64,000 bases of DNA from Curtobacterium sp. MCSS17_007 (GCF_003234175.2 NZ_CP126257.1:2604001-2668000), one strand, 5' to 3'; counted from the first letter of the stretch, positions 42,170-52,861 are shown. Notes: a model not told the origin generated them from the letters alone. Numbers and translations: made by a program.

Positions 42170-43729
42170 GTGACGGCAGAACAGACCGTGCCGACCCCGA
42201 CCGGGTCGGCACCCACGACGACCGGCCGTGCTACCGGGACCACGCCCGGCTCCGACCGGGCCAACCACCGCTGGATCGCGCTGGCGGTCATCGCCCTGGC
42301 CCAGCTCATGGTCGTGCTCGACGCGACCATCGTGAACATCGCCCTCCCGTCGGCGCAGGCCGACCTCGGCTTCGGCACCGACCAGCGGCAGTGGATCGTC
42401 ACCGCGTACTCGCTGGCGTTCGGCTCCCTGCTCCTGCTCGGCGGTCGCCTCGGTGACCTGTTCGGCCGGAAGACCACCTTCATCGTCGGCCTGGTCGGGT
42501 TCGCTGTCGCCTCGGTGCTCGGTGGCCTCGCCGACTCGTTCGGTCTGCTCGTCGCCGCCCGTGCACTGCAGGGCATCTTCGGAGCGCTGCTCGCCCCCTC
42601 GGCGCTCGGCATGCTCACCACGACCTTCCGTGACCCGAAGGAACGCGGCCGGGCGTTCGGCATCTTCGGGTCGATCGCCGGCTCGGGTGCGGCGATCGGC
42701 CTGCTGCTCGGCGGCGTGCTGACCGAGTACGCGTCCTGGCGCTGGTGCCTCTACGTCAACGTCGTGTTCGCGGTGCTCGGCGTCATCGGCGCGCTCGTCT
42801 TCATGGCGAAGCCGCCGAAGGTCGAGCGTCCCCGCATCGACGTCGCCGGCGTCCTGACGATCACCGCGGGCCTGGTCGGCATCGTCTACGGGTTCTCGAA
42901 CGCCGAGTCGAACGGCTGGGACGCCCCGCTCACCATCGTCATGCTCGCCGCGGGCGTCCTGCTCGTCGCTGCCTTCGTCGTGGTCGAGACGCGGGTCGCG
43001 CACCCGCTCCTGCCGTTGCGCGTCGTCCTCGACCGCGACCGCGGTGGTGCCTTCATCGCGATCGGCCTCGTGGCGATCGGCATGTTCGGCATCTTCCTGT
43101 TCCTGACCTACTACCTCGAGCAGACCCTCGGCTTCAGCTCGCTGCAGACCGGCCTGGCGTTCCTGCCGATGCCGCTGTCGATCATGGTCTCGGCGACGCA
43201 GATCGGTGGACGACTGCTCCCCCGTGTCGGTCCGAAGGTCCTGATCTTCGCCGGCGGTCTCGTCGCGGCGACCGGGTTGCTGCTCCTGCTCCGCACCGAG
43301 GTCGACAGCACCTACGCGGGGACCGTCCTGCCGGCGCTGATCGTGATCGGTCTCGGCATGGGCACCATCTTCTCGTCGGCGATGAACACCGCGACGACCG
43401 GTGTCGCCCGTGCGGATGCCGGTGTGGCCTCGGCGACGGTGAACACGATGCAGCAGATCGGCGGCTCGATCGGTACGGCGCTGCTCTCGACGATCTTCGC
43501 CGACGTCGTCGAGGACAGCCTGTCGGGCCTCTCGGCGGCACCGACGAAGCTCCAGCAGGCGCAGGCGGTGATCGACGGGTACCACGTGGCCTTCGGGATC
43601 TCTGCCGGGGTGCTCGTGCTCGTCGCCCTCGCCGGCGGCCTGCTCATCAACCGGCAGTCGGTGCGGCTCGCGAAGCTCGAGCACGCGTCGGCAGCCACGA
43701 CGGGCAGCATCCCGGCCGCGGCGCACTAG
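42170..43729 (+). CDS. MFS drug:proton antiporter, DHA2 family
   Basis: 519 residues with about 14 helices. The DHA2 signature LMVVLDATIVNIALPSAQADLG lies in the first helix and GGRLGDLFGRKTTF is the cytoplasmic loop 2-3 motif. GTG 42170 has GAAGGAGG five bases upstream. The N-terminal ~30 residues are Thr/Pro-rich. It diverges from the TetR gene and is probably derepressed by its own substrate. The substrate cannot be named. Confidence 0.95.
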   Translation: MTAEQTVPTPTGSAPTTTGRATGTTPGSDRANHRWIALAVIALAQLMVVLDATIVNIALPSAQADLGFGTDQRQWIVTAYSLAFGSLLLLGGRLGDLFGRKTTFIVGLVGFAVASVLGGLADSFGLLVAARALQGIFGALLAPSALGMLTTTFRDPKERGRAFGIFGSIAGSGAAIGLLLGGVLTEYASWRWCLYVNVVFAVLGVIGALVFMAKPPKVERPRIDVAGVLTITAGLVGIVYGFSNAESNGWDAPLTIVMLAAGVLLVAAFVVVETRVAHPLLPLRVVLDRDRGGAFIAIGLVAIGMFGIFLFLTYYLEQTLGFSSLQTGLAFLPMPLSIMVSATQIGGRLLPRVGPKVLIFAGGLVAATGLLLLLRTEVDSTYAGTVLPALIVIGLGMGTIFSSAMNTATTGVARADAGVASATVNTMQQIGGSIGTALLSTIFADVVEDSLSGLSAAPTKLQQAQAVIDGYHVAFGISAGVLVLVALAGGLLINRQSVRLAKLEHASAATTGSIPAAAH

Positions 43730-43764
43730 CCGTCCCCGGCGCCACGCCGTCGGCACTGGCGCTA

Positions 43765-43800
43765 CGACATCCCACGCATCGATCGATGCGTGGGATGTCG
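43765..43800. terminator. Perfect 36-nt palindrome behind the efflux gene
   Basis: Two exact 18-base arms beginning CGACATCCCACGCATCGA with no loop, 35 bp after the MFS stop. The outer bases CGACATC/GATGTCG match the inner stem at 9833-9869. Probable terminator. Confidence 0.7.
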
Positions 43801-43936
43801 CGGTCCGCGGTGCGATCGCCGAACATCTGGTCGACGAGCGGCCCTCCTCGTCGCCGCGGATTCGGCGGTCCTCGCGGTCCGGACACCGGCGTTGCGCACT
43901 GTGTCGGACTCCCGGCGCCTCGTCGGAGGACCCGGT

Positions 43937-43942
43937 TACCCT
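43937..43942 (+). promoter_or_regulatory. -10 box of sulfurtransferase gene, leaderless
   Basis: TACCCT with a 7-nt spacer to ATG 43950. Confidence 0.5.
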
Positions 43943-43949
43943 GAGCGCC

Positions 43950-44810
43950 ATGGCCCCCGTCCTGACCTCGCCGCTCGTGTCGACGCAGTGGCTCGCCGAC
44001 CACATCGGAGCCGACGAACTCGTCGTCCTCGATGCCTCGGTGATGACCGCCGGGGTCGGCACGGCGATGCAGTGGCAGGGCGCGCGTGACGCCTACGAGC
44101 AGCACGGGCACGTCCCGGGCGCGCGCTACGCCGACCTGGTCGACGACTTCTCGGCCCCCGACGCCGCCCTGCCGTTCACACGACCGAGCGCCGAGCGCTT
44201 CGAGGCCGCGGCGCGGGCCCTCGGGGTCACCAACGACTCCACCGTCGTGGTCTACGACGACAGCGTCGGCGAGTGGGCGGCACGCCTGTGGTGGATCTTC
44301 CGCGCGTTCGGCTTCGACGACGTCGCGGTGCTCGACGGCGGGTTCTCGAAGTGGCGGGACGAAGGACGCCCGGTCCGTGTCGGGCCGCTCCGCAACGGTG
44401 GCGCACCGACGTCCGCCGAGCCCTTCCTCGCCGGTGTGGAACGTCCGTACTGGGCGGACCGCGACCGCGTCCTGCGCGCCGTCCGCGGTGAGGAGCCCGC
44501 CGCCGTCGTGCTGGCGGCTCCCCCGTCGGTGCTCGGCACGGACCACCCGGGAGTCGTGCCGGGCAGCACCGCGATCACCACCGACGACGTGATCGACCCC
44601 GAGACGAACACCCTCCGCCGCCGCGCCGCCCTGGCCGAGGTGTTCGCGCCCGTCCTCGACGCGGACGAGATCGTCACCTACTGCGGCGTCGGCAGCGCGG
44701 CGTGCGTCGACGCCCTGGCCCTGACCGTGCTCGGGCACGACCAGGTGAAGGTGTACGACGGTTCCCTCGCCGAGTGGTGGCGCCTCGAACCGGAGCTCGT
44801 CGCGTCCTGA
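43950..44810 (+). CDS. Tandem-rhodanese sulfurtransferase
   Basis: 286 residues with two rhodanese domains, as in thiosulfate or 3-mercaptopyruvate sulfurtransferases. The N-terminal inactive domain shows HVPGARYADLVDDFSAPDAALPFTRPS and VVVYDDSVGEWAARLWWIFRAFG. The C-terminal active-site loop is TYCGVGSAAC near 247, with Cys as the persulfide carrier. Donor specificity cannot be assigned from this loop alone. Confidence 0.9.
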   Translation: MAPVLTSPLVSTQWLADHIGADELVVLDASVMTAGVGTAMQWQGARDAYEQHGHVPGARYADLVDDFSAPDAALPFTRPSAERFEAAARALGVTNDSTVVVYDDSVGEWAARLWWIFRAFGFDDVAVLDGGFSKWRDEGRPVRVGPLRNGGAPTSAEPFLAGVERPYWADRDRVLRAVRGEEPAAVVLAAPPSVLGTDHPGVVPGSTAITTDDVIDPETNTLRRRAALAEVFAPVLDADEIVTYCGVGSAACVDALALTVLGHDQVKVYDGSLAEWWRLEPELVAS

Positions 44811-44844
44811 CCGGGCACCGTCGTCCGTGCTGCCCCGGCGGCAC

Positions 44845-44850
44845 TAGCGT
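44845..44850 (+). promoter_or_regulatory. -10 box of epimerase gene, leaderless
   Basis: TAGCGT with a 6-nt spacer to ATG 44857. Confidence 0.55.
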
Positions 44851-44856
44851 GGCCGC

Positions 44857-45924
44857 ATGAGCACCAGACGCGCCGTCGTCCTCGGCGGTACCGGCGGCAT
44901 CGGTTCGGCCGTGGTCCGCGACCTGCTCGACCTGTCGGGCCGTGGCGGGGACGACTGGCAGGTCGAGTTCGTCGCGCGGCGCGGCGGTCCGACCGCCGAC
45001 ACCCTGACCGCAGCCGGCGCCACGTTCGTCCCCGGGGACCGCCGCGACACGACCGTGCTCCGCGGACTCCTGCGCCCGGGCGCGGACCTGCTCGTGGACA
45101 CCGTCGGGCTCACCCGCGACGACGCCCTGCAGCTCCGGCCGTTCCTCGACGACGTCGGCTCGACCGTCTTCGTGTCGTCGAAGGCGGTGTACGTCGACGA
45201 CCGGGGTCGACACGCCAACGCGCTCGACAAGCCGGTGTTCGGCGGGCCCGTGTCCGAGCTGCAGCCGACCGTCGTGGCCGGCGACGGCGACCCGACCTCG
45301 CGCGACGGCTACGGTGCCGCGAAGGTGGCCGCGGAGCAGGTCCTGCTCGACCACGGCGCCCCGGTCACCGTGCTCCGCCCCTCCAAGGTGTACGGCGTCG
45401 CCATCAGTCGTCCCCGGGAGTGGTTCGTGGTGCGCCGAGCGCTCGACGGACGGGAGCGCATCCTGCTCGCCGACCACGGCCGTGGCGTCGACCACACCAC
45501 GGCGGCGAGCGGCATCGCGTCGCTCGTGCGGCTCGTCGCCGACGCTCCCGACCGCCGGATCCTCAACGTGGCGGACGAGACCGCTCCGGACGTGCTCGAG
45601 ATCGTCCGGACCCTGGCCGGGCTGGTGGACCACCGGTTCGACGAGGTCCTGCTCGACCAGGACGCCCCGGCCTTCGTCGGGACGACGCCGTGGAGCTCGC
45701 CCTCGCCCTTCGTCCTCGACACCTCGGCGGCGCGGGCGCTCGGTTGGCAGCCGCCCCGGTACGCCGATGCGGTGCGCCCCGAGGTCGACTGGCTGCTCGA
45801 GACCGCGCACGCGGTGCCCGCCGACGGGGACGTCCCCTGGGCGGCCGACCCGTTCTGGGACCGCATGTTCGACTACGGGCCCGAGGACGCCGCCCTGGCG
45901 CTGCTCTCCCTCGGCCGGAGCTGA
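44857..45924 (+). CDS. NAD-dependent epimerase/dehydratase (extended SDR)
   Basis: 355 residues. The nucleotide motif [14 protein letters not shown] is near 7-20, and VLRPSKVYG near 170 is a typical extended-SDR strand. YxxxK appears as [12 protein letters not shown] near 150. The acceptor region carries [19 protein letters not shown], as in sugar-nucleotide epimerase-like proteins. Substrate unknown. The P-loop kinase gene follows by four bases, so both form an operon. Confidence 0.88.
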   Translation: MSTRRAVVLGGTGGIGSAVVRDLLDLSGRGGDDWQVEFVARRGGPTADTLTAAGATFVPGDRRDTTVLRGLLRPGADLLVDTVGLTRDDALQLRPFLDDVGSTVFVSSKAVYVDDRGRHANALDKPVFGGPVSELQPTVVAGDGDPTSRDGYGAAKVAAEQVLLDHGAPVTVLRPSKVYGVAISRPREWFVVRRALDGRERILLADHGRGVDHTTAASGIASLVRLVADAPDRRILNVADETAPDVLEIVRTLAGLVDHRFDEVLLDQDAPAFVGTTPWSSPSPFVLDTSAARALGWQPPRYADAVRPEVDWLLETAHAVPADGDVPWAADPFWDRMFDYGPEDAALALLSLGRS

Positions 45925-45928
45925 CGCG

Positions 45929-46459
45929 GTGCCCCGGTCGGAGGTCCTGTTCGTCGGAGGCCGGTCGGGCGTCGGCAAGACCACCGCGGCCGAGGCGCTC
46001 CACGACCTGCTGGGAGCAGCGGACGTGCCGCACGCCGTCATCGAGGGCGACCTCCTCGACCTCGCCCACCCGGCGCCGCACTTCGCCCACCCGGACGTGC
46101 GTCTCGCCGAGCGCAACCTCCGGACCATGTGGGCGGCGTACCGCGAGCTCGGGTACCACCGGCTCGTCTTCACGAACACCGTCGCCGTGCTCGAGCACGA
46201 GCGGCTCTCCGTCGCGATGGGCGACGACCCGGTCGTCCGTGCAGTGCTGCTGCGCGCCTCCGACGCCACGACCGCGACGCGTCTGGCGCGTCGGGCCGGC
46301 GGTCCGGTCCCGACGGCGCAGCTCGCGCACAGCACGGAGACGGCCAGGAGGCTCGACACCGCGACCGCCGGCACGGTCACCCGGGTGGACACCGACGGCC
46401 GGACGCCCTCCGAGGTCGCGAGAGCCCTCGCATCCGTCGCCGGGTGGCTGCCGACCTGA
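45929..46459 (+). CDS. Small P-loop nucleoside/shikimate-kinase-like protein
   Basis: 176 residues from GTG 45929. The Walker A motif is [16 protein letters not shown] near 9-24; [11 protein letters not shown] near 40 could be the substrate-binding DxD and [20 protein letters not shown] near 105-124 a lid. The length and layout match small-molecule kinases or ATP-binding proteins of the AAA_33 type. It lies four bases after the epimerase gene. No substrate can be assigned. Confidence 0.8.
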   Translation: MPRSEVLFVGGRSGVGKTTAAEALHDLLGAADVPHAVIEGDLLDLAHPAPHFAHPDVRLAERNLRTMWAAYRELGYHRLVFTNTVAVLEHERLSVAMGDDPVVRAVLLRASDATTATRLARRAGGPVPTAQLAHSTETARRLDTATAGTVTRVDTDGRTPSEVARALASVAGWLPT

Positions 46460-46538
46460 CCCCTGTGGACCGATCGCGTCTGTCCACCGATCGCCACACC
46501 GGGCGCGCCGTCCAGCGCCGACGGGGCACGCTGGGCGC

Positions 46539-48371
46539 ATGAACGACAACCGGCTCGGGACCGCGGTCAGCCCGTACCTGCGACTGCACGCCGACAACCC
46601 CGTCGACTGGCGCGAGTGGGGGCCGGCGGCCTTCGCCGAGGCACGGGAGCGCGACGTGCCGGTGCTCGTCTCCGTCGGGTACGCCACGTGCCACTGGTGC
46701 CACGTCATGGCGCGTGAGAGCTTCTCCGACCCGGAGATCGGCGAGCTGCTGCGTCGGGACTTCGTCGCGGTCAAGGTCGACCGAGAAGAGCGCCCGGACG
46801 TGGACGCCAGCCTCATGGCCTCGGCGAGCGCCTTCACGCAGCAGCTCGGGTGGCCGTTGACGGCGTTCACGACGCCCGAGGGACGAGTCTTCTTCGCGGG
46901 TACCTACTACCCGCCCACGCAGGTCGGGCAGGTCGGCTCGTTCCGCCAGGTCCTGGCCGCCGTGCTCGACGCGTGGCAGGAGCGCCGGCACGAGGTCGAC
47001 GCGAACGCGGGCGCCATCGCGACGGCGATCCGGCAGGGTGCCGAGGCGGACGCGGCCGCCCGTGGTGGCGGGACGGGGGACGGGGTCGGCCCGCGCCTCC
47101 CGTCCGTCGACGCGATCCGGGCAGTGACCGCTCAGCTCGTCTCCGCCGAGGACACCACGTACGGCGGCTTCGGTGGTGCCCCGAAGTTCCCGAGTGCGCC
47201 GCTCCTCGAGTTCCTCGCCGACGTCGGAGCCGACGGCGACGAGATCGCGGGTGCCCTGCGCGACCGCAGCCTGCGTGCGATCCGGTCGACCGAGTTGACG
47301 GACGCCGACGGGGGTGTGTTCCGGTACGCGACGAAGCGCGACTGGAGCGTGCCGCACTACGAGCGGATGCTCTACGACAACGCGGGCCTGCTCGCGATCG
47401 CCGGCGCCGAGCAGGCACGGGGGATCGCGGACTTCCTCCGGGACACGCTGCGGCGACCGGACGGTGCCTTCGTCGCCGCGCAGGACAGCGAGTCGACCAT
47501 CGACGGCCGACGCGTGGAGGGCGACTGGTACCGACTGCCGCTCGACGAGCGTGCTCGGTTCGCCCCGCCGCCGCTCGACGACCAGGTGCTGACCGGCTGG
47601 AACGGACTCGCGATCCGGGGCCTCGCGCTCGCGGGTGCCCGGCACCGCGACGACGAGATGATCGCACTCGCACGCGGGGCGGCCGATGCCGTGCTCGCCG
47701 CGCACGTGCAGGACGGGCACGTCACCGTCCGGTCGAGCACCGCCCACGGCACGTCGTCCGCCCCGCCGACCATCGAGGACGTCGGGCTGCTCGCCGAGGG
47801 GCTGCTCGAACTGGCGCTCGTCACCGGCGAAGTCCGCTACGCCGTGACCGCCAGGTCCCTGGTCGACGACGGGCTCGCGGGGAGCTTCGCCGTCGACCCG
47901 GTCCTGCACGCGGCGGGGACCGCGACCGGCGAGCAGCCGCAGACGGCACTGCGGTCGGGGACCGTCGCACTGGCGTCAGCGGCCGCGACGACGGCGGCGC
48001 TGACGGGTGACGGGGCCTTGCGGACCGCGGCGGCGTCGATGGTCGCCGACCGAGCCCGCACGGGCACCGAACGGCCGCTCGGGCACGCGGACGCGCTCGG
48101 CGTGGCGCTCGCGCTGCAGCGGTCGTCGCGCGAGGTCGTCGTGGTGTCGCCCGACCCGGACGACCCGATGCGGGCCGTCGCGCACGGCGCTCGTCGCCCC
48201 GGCACGGTGGTCGCCTCCGTGACACCGCCGCAGGCCCGAGCGTGGGCCGATGCCGGCTTCTCGCTCTTCGCGGGACGGGACGGTGCCGCCCCGGCCGCGT
48301 ACGTCTGCCACGACCACGTGTGCGCCCTGCCGGCGCACACCGGCGACGAACTCGCCGACCAGCTGCGCTGA
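46539..48371 (+). CDS. Thioredoxin-domain DUF255 protein (YyaL/SSP411-like)
   Basis: 610 residues. The N-terminal ~165 residues form a DUF255 thioredoxin fold with the motif [16 protein letters not shown] (Cys-x-x-Cys) and FAGTYYPP. The rest is an alpha/alpha barrel ([47 protein letters not shown]) similar to N-acylglucosamine epimerases. The biochemical role is unknown; a redox or sugar-related role is discussed for the family. An insertion [12 protein letters not shown] in the linker near 178-190 is encoded by a degenerate copy of the palindromic repeat. Confidence 0.92.
   Translation: MNDNRLGTAVSPYLRLHADNPVDWREWGPAAFAEARERDVPVLVSVGYATCHWCHVMARESFSDPEIGELLRRDFVAVKVDREERPDVDASLMASASAFTQQLGWPLTAFTTPEGRVFFAGTYYPPTQVGQVGSFRQVLAAVLDAWQERRHEVDANAGAIATAIRQGAEADAAARGGGTGDGVGPRLPSVDAIRAVTAQLVSAEDTTYGGFGGAPKFPSAPLLEFLADVGADGDEIAGALRDRSLRAIRSTELTDADGGVFRYATKRDWSVPHYERMLYDNAGLLAIAGAEQARGIADFLRDTLRRPDGAFVAAQDSESTIDGRRVEGDWYRLPLDERARFAPPPLDDQVLTGWNGLAIRGLALAGARHRDDEMIALARGAADAVLAAHVQDGHVTVRSSTAHGTSSAPPTIEDVGLLAEGLLELALVTGEVRYAVTARSLVDDGLAGSFAVDPVLHAAGTATGEQPQTALRSGTVALASAAATTAALTGDGALRTAAASMVADRARTGTERPLGHADALGVALALQRSSREVVVVSPDPDDPMRAVAHGARRPGTVVASVTPPQARAWADAGFSLFAGRDGAAPAAYVCHDHVCALPAHTGDELADQLR
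47071..47108. repeat. In-frame degenerate copy of the palindromic element
   Basis: GGACGGG at 47071-47077 pairs with CCCGTCC at 47098-47104, and the right arm CGCGCCTCCCGTCCGTC is a full half-element. It is read in frame in the DUF255 gene, in the linker between two domains. Confidence 0.55.
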
Positions 48372-48424
48372 GCGCGGGACCGCGTGCGCGTCGGTCCCGC
48401 GCGCACCGCCATCCGCCGGACCGC

Positions 48425-48430
48425 TATCCT
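48425..48430 (+). promoter_or_regulatory. -10 box of hrpA
   Basis: TATCCT with a 9-nt spacer to ATG 48440; the in-frame ATG 48434 would be only three bases away. Confidence 0.4.
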
Positions 48431-48439
48431 GGAATGCTC

Positions 48440-51400
48440 ATGTCTGCCACGCCCGTCATCACGTACCCGCCCGAACTGCCGGTGTCGCAGCGGCGGGACG
48501 ACATCGCTGCCGCGATCCGCGACCACCAGGTGGTCATCGTCGCCGGTGCCACGGGCTCGGGCAAGACGACGCAGCTGCCGAAGATCTGCCTGGAGCTCGG
48601 CCGCGAGTCGATCGGGCACACGCAGCCCCGCCGGATCGCGGCGCGGACCATCGCCGAGCGCGTCTCCGAGGAACTCGGCGGCGAACTCGGCGACCTCGTC
48701 GGCTACCAGGTGCGCTTCACCGACAAGGTGAGTGCGAACACCCGGATCAAGCTGATGACCGACGGGATCCTGCTCAACGAGATCCACTTCGACCGCGACC
48801 TGAAGCGCTACGACACGATCATCATCGACGAGGCGCACGAGCGCTCGCTGACGATCGACTTCCTGCTCGGGTACCTGAAGCGACTCCTCCCGCGGCGCCC
48901 GGACCTCAAGGTGATCATCACGAGTGCGACGATCGACCCGGAGTCGTTCTCGAAGCACTTCGGCGACGCACCGATCATCGAGGTGTCCGGTCGCACCTAC
49001 CCGGTCGAGATCCGCTACCGGCCGCTCGTCGCCGACGACGCGGCGGACACCGACGACAGCGACGACACCGACCCCCGAACTGACGACCACGGCGATCGGA
49101 CCGGCGGTGCTGCCGACGACCGCGACGTGCTGCAGGGCATCACCGACGCGCTCGACGAACTCGCACGCGAGGACCCGGGCGACGTCCTCGTCTTCCTTTC
49201 TGGCGAGAACGAGATCCGCGACGCGCAGGAGGCCATCGAGGGCAAGCGGTCCCCGGGCACCGAGGTCCTGCCGCTCTACGGGCGCCTGTCGGCCGCCGAC
49301 CAACACCGGGTGTTCGAGCGTCGGACCACACCCGGCATCCGTCGCCGCGTCGTCCTCGCGACCAACGTGGCGGAGACGAGCCTGACCGTGCCGGGCATCA
49401 AGTACGTGATCGACACCGGCACCGCCCGCATCTCCCGGTACTCCCCGCGGGCGAAGGTCCAGCGGCTGCCGATCGAGGCGATCAGCCAGGCGAGCGCGAA
49501 CCAGCGCTCCGGCCGTGCCGGTCGCACCAGCGCGGGCATCGCGATCCGGCTCTACTCCGAGGACGACTTCGCCCGCCGTCCCGAGTTCACGGACCCGGAG
49601 ATCCTCCGCACGAACCTCGCCGCGGTGATCCTGCAGATGATCTCGCTCGGCTTCGGCGACATCGAGCGCTTCCCGTTCCTGCAGCCGCCGGACTCCCGCG
49701 GCGTGAAGGACGGCCTCGACCTGCTCCGCGAGCTCCGTGCGGTCGACGGCGACGGTCGGATCACGAAGGCCGGCCGTCAGCTCACCCGACTGCCGATCGA
49801 CCCGCGGCTCGGCCGGATGGTGCTCGAGGCCGGGCGTCAGGGCGTCGGTCGTGAGGTCATCGCGATCGTCAGCGCCCTGAGCATCCAGGACCCACGCGAG
49901 CGACCGCTCGAGAAGCGCGCGCACGCCGACCAGCTGCACGCCCGCTTCGCCGACCCGACGAGCGACTTCCTCACCCTGCTCAACCTCTGGAACCACATCG
50001 AGGACAAGCAGGACGAGCTGTCGTCGAGCGCGTTCCGGCGTCTGTGCAAGGCCGAGTTCCTCAACCACCTGCGCATCCGCGAGTGGCAGGACCTGTACCG
50101 CCAGCTGTCCCGCGCCGCGAAGCAGGTCGACGTCCGGGTCGGGCAGTCCCGATCCGAGGACGGCGATGCCGTGCACCGGTCACTGCTCGCAGGGCTCCTC
50201 AGCCAGATCGGGCTGCGCGACAAGGAGAAGCGCGACTACCTCGGAGCACGCAACGTGCGCTTCGTGGTGTTCCCGGGCAGCGTCCTGGCGAAGAAGCAGC
50301 CCGACGCTGTGATGGCCGCCGAGCTCGTCGAGACGAGCCGGCTCTTCGCCCGCACCGTCGGGCGGATCGATCCGGCCTGGGTCGAGCCGCTCGCCGGGGA
50401 CCTGCTCAAGCGCACCTACGGCGAGCCCCACTGGGAGAAGAAGCAGGGCGCGGTCGTGGCCTACGAGCGCGTCACCCTGTTCGGCGTCCCGATCGTCCAG
50501 CGCCGCCGCGTGCAGTACAAGCGCGTCGACCCGGAGCACTCGCGTGAGCTGTTCATCCGGCACGCCCTGGTCGAGGGTGAGTGGGACGCACAGCAGGCCT
50601 TCGACCGGGCGAACCGGAAGCTCCGCCGCGAGCTGGAGCAGCTCGAGGAGCGCACCCGCCGCCGCGACATCCTGTTCGACGACGAGCGCGTGTACGAGTT
50701 CTACGACGCCAGGATCCCCGCCGACGTCGCCACGACGCGCGACTTCGAGGGTTGGTGGCGCACGACCCGTCGCGAGCAGCCCGACCTGCTCACGATGCGC
50801 CGGCAGGACCTGCTGGACGAGGACGCAGCCGAGGCCGCGCAGGACGAACAGGAGTACCCGACGCAGTGGCGCTCCGGCGACCAGCGCCTGGCGATCAAGT
50901 ACCGCTTCGAGCCGGGCGCGCAGGACGACGGCGTCAGCGTGCAGGTGCCGCTGGCACTGCTCCCCCGCATGCGCGAGGAGGGCTTCGACTGGCAGGTCCG
51001 CGGTCTGCGCAAGGAGCTCGTCACCGCCCTCATCAAGTCGCTGCCGAAGCAGATCCGGAAGAACGTCGTCCCGGCCGCCGACTGGGCCGAGAAGATCGTC
51101 GCCGAGCTGCCCGACGACGCGCCGACCGAACCGACCGAGTCCTTCCGCGCGACCCTCGCGGCGGCGATCCAGCGGATGACGTACGTCCCGGTGGCCGAGG
51201 GCGACTTCGACCTGTCGCGGGTGCCCGCGCACCTGCTGCCCACCTGGGCGGTCGTCGACGAGCGCGGCCGCCGGGTCGAGTCCGGCAAGGACCTCGCGGC
51301 CCTGCAGACGAAGCTGAAGGACCGGACCCAGCGGAGCGTCGCCTCCGCCACGGCGAGGGCAGCGGCCCGGCCGGGAGGCGCGGCGCGCGTCGCCGGGGCG

Positions 51401-52300
51401 TCCTCCGGCACGCAGGTGGAACGGTCCGGTCTCACCGCCTGGCCGTCCGACGACCTGCCGCAGGTCCTCGACACGAAGCAGGCCGGTGGCGTGATCCGGG
51501 CATACCCGTCCCTGGTCGAGGAGGGCGACGGCCCGAAGGCGACCGTCGGCGTCCGGCTCCTGGCGACCCCCGGTGACCGAGCGGTCAGCATGCCCGCCGG
51601 CGTCCGTCGGCTCGTCATGCACGCGGTGCCCTCGCCGGTGTCGTACGTGCAGTCGCACCTCACCGCGCAGGAGAAGCTCGCGCTCGCGGCGAGCCCCTAC
51701 CCGTCGACCGCGGCGCTGTTCGACGACGTTCTGGCCGCCGTCGTGGACGCCGGCATCCGTCGCGCGCACCCGGACGGCCTCGTGTTCACGAAAGCGGAGT
51801 TCGAGTCCGTGCGGGACGCCGTGTCGGCCACCGTCGTCGACACCATGTTCACCGCGGTGTCCGAGGTCGCCGCGGTCCTGACGGCGCAGCGCGCGGCCGA
51901 CAAGGCGATGAAGCAGGCCAACTCGATGGCCCTGCTACCCGCGCTCACGGACATGCGCCAGCAGGTGGAGCGCCTGGTCTTCCCGGGCTTCGTCGCCGTC
52001 GCCGGACTCGACCGACTCCGGCGGATCCGGGTGTACCTGCAGGGGGTCGAGGCCCGCGTGCAGAAGCTCCTGCAGAACCCGGGGCGCGATGCGACGTGGA
52101 TGCGCGAAGTCACCGTCGCGACCGACCGCTACACCGACGCCGGGGGGACCTTCCCGCCGTCCACCGGCTCGCACCCCGAGCTGGTGCACGCCCGGTGGAT
52201 GCTCGAGGAGTTCCGCCTCAGCCTGTTCGCCCAGGAACTCGGGACCGCCGAGACGGTGTCGCTGCAGCGCATCACGAAGACCCTGGCCGCCGCCCGCTGA
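48440..52300 (+). CDS. hrpA: ATP-dependent RNA helicase HrpA
   Basis: 1286 residues, full length for this DEAH family. Helicase motifs are I GATGSGKTT (36-44), Ia TQPRRIAARTIAERV, II DEAH (IIIDEAHERS near 132), III SATID, V TNVAETSLTVPG and VI QRSGRAGR near 357. The ratchet and OB-fold domains follow, then the large HrpA-specific DUF3418 C-terminus. An Asp-rich insertion (about 195-225) separates the two RecA domains. In E. coli, HrpA rescues stalled ribosomes. A low-complexity linker near 975-995 contains a half-copy of the palindromic repeat (51369-51383). Confidence 0.96.
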   Translation: MSATPVITYPPELPVSQRRDDIAAAIRDHQVVIVAGATGSGKTTQLPKICLELGRESIGHTQPRRIAARTIAERVSEELGGELGDLVGYQVRFTDKVSANTRIKLMTDGILLNEIHFDRDLKRYDTIIIDEAHERSLTIDFLLGYLKRLLPRRPDLKVIITSATIDPESFSKHFGDAPIIEVSGRTYPVEIRYRPLVADDAADTDDSDDTDPRTDDHGDRTGGAADDRDVLQGITDALDELAREDPGDVLVFLSGENEIRDAQEAIEGKRSPGTEVLPLYGRLSAADQHRVFERRTTPGIRRRVVLATNVAETSLTVPGIKYVIDTGTARISRYSPRAKVQRLPIEAISQASANQRSGRAGRTSAGIAIRLYSEDDFARRPEFTDPEILRTNLAAVILQMISLGFGDIERFPFLQPPDSRGVKDGLDLLRELRAVDGDGRITKAGRQLTRLPIDPRLGRMVLEAGRQGVGREVIAIVSALSIQDPRERPLEKRAHADQLHARFADPTSDFLTLLNLWNHIEDKQDELSSSAFRRLCKAEFLNHLRIREWQDLYRQLSRAAKQVDVRVGQSRSEDGDAVHRSLLAGLLSQIGLRDKEKRDYLGARNVRFVVFPGSVLAKKQPDAVMAAELVETSRLFARTVGRIDPAWVEPLAGDLLKRTYGEPHWEKKQGAVVAYERVTLFGVPIVQRRRVQYKRVDPEHSRELFIRHALVEGEWDAQQAFDRANRKLRRELEQLEERTRRRDILFDDERVYEFYDARIPADVATTRDFEGWWRTTRREQPDLLTMRRQDLLDEDAAEAAQDEQEYPTQWRSGDQRLAIKYRFEPGAQDDGVSVQVPLALLPRMREEGFDWQVRGLRKELVTALIKSLPKQIRKNVVPAADWAEKIVAELPDDAPTEPTESFRATLAAAIQRMTYVPVAEGDFDLSRVPAHLLPTWAVVDERGRRVESGKDLAALQTKLKDRTQRSVASATARAAARPGGAARVAGASSGTQVERSGLTAWPSDDLPQVLDTKQAGGVIRAYPSLVEEGDGPKATVGVRLLATPGDRAVSMPAGVRRLVMHAVPSPVSYVQSHLTAQEKLALAASPYPSTAALFDDVLAAVVDAGIRRAHPDGLVFTKAEFESVRDAVSATVVDTMFTAVSEVAAVLTAQRAADKAMKQANSMALLPALTDMRQQVERLVFPGFVAVAGLDRLRRIRVYLQGVEARVQKLLQNPGRDATWMREVTVATDRYTDAGGTFPPSTGSHPELVHARWMLEEFRLSLFAQELGTAETVSLQRITKTLAAAR

Positions 52301-52306
52301 CCTGGC

Positions 52307-52849
52307 TCAGTCGACGTCGGTGGCCAGCCCCTCGACGACGGTGACGTTCGGCAGCGCCGCCAGGGTGCGACCGGGCAGGAACACCTTCGCCCCGCGGAGC
52401 CCTGCGCCGACCACGACCTCAGGGGCGTCGAGCACCCGCGCGTCGACGAACACCGGCCAGTCCGCGGGGAGCCCGATCGGTGTGATCCCGCCGTACTCCA
52501 TCCCGGTCAGGGCGACCGCGTCGTCCATGGGCGCGAAGCTGGCCTTGCGCACGTCGAGCAGTTTCTTGACGACCCGGTTGACGTCGAGCTTCGTCGACGC
52601 GAGCACCACGCAGGCGGCGTAGCGGACGTCGTCGCCGCGCTTCCCCGCGACGACGATGCAGTTCGCGCCGCCCTCGAGCGGGTACCCGTAGGCCTCGGAG
52701 AACGCCGCGGTGTCGGCGAGGTCCGGGTCGATCGGCGCCGCCTGGATCGTCGACAGGACGTCGCTCGGCAGTGCGACGAGCGCCTGGGCGACGGGGATCG
52801 CGAGGAACCCGGTGGCGACGAGGGCGGGGGAACGGTCGAGCGTCGGCAT
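52307..52849 (-). CDS. YbaK/EbsC-type aminoacyl-tRNA deacylase
   Basis: 180 residues of the prolyl-tRNA editing superfamily. KRGDDVRYAACVVLASTKLDVNRVVKKLLDVRKASFAPMDDAVALTGMEYGGITPIGLP carries the conserved Lys, the G-x-x-x-G-x-x-P region and the Gly-Gly-Ile-Thr-Pro loop. It hydrolyses mischarged aminoacyl-tRNA such as Cys-tRNA-Pro. ATG 52849 is supported by TACGGT ending 6 nt upstream. It converges on hrpA with six bases between stops. Confidence 0.92.
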   Translation of the reverse strand: MPTLDRSPALVATGFLAIPVAQALVALPSDVLSTIQAAPIDPDLADTAAFSEAYGYPLEGGANCIVVAGKRGDDVRYAACVVLASTKLDVNRVVKKLLDVRKASFAPMDDAVALTGMEYGGITPIGLPADWPVFVDARVLDAPEVVVGAGLRGAKVFLPGRTLAALPNVTVVEGLATDVD

Positions 52850-52855
52850 GCCCCC

Positions 52856-52861
52856 ACCGTA
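52856..52861 (-). promoter_or_regulatory. -10 box of YbaK-like gene, leaderless
   Basis: TACGGT on the minus strand, 6-nt spacer to ATG 52849. Confidence 0.58.

Noticed and set aside
41348..44062. Long minus-strand frame through the MFS gene joined to TetR
   Set aside because: Only the last 219 codons match a TetR protein; the remainder is antisense to the efflux gene.
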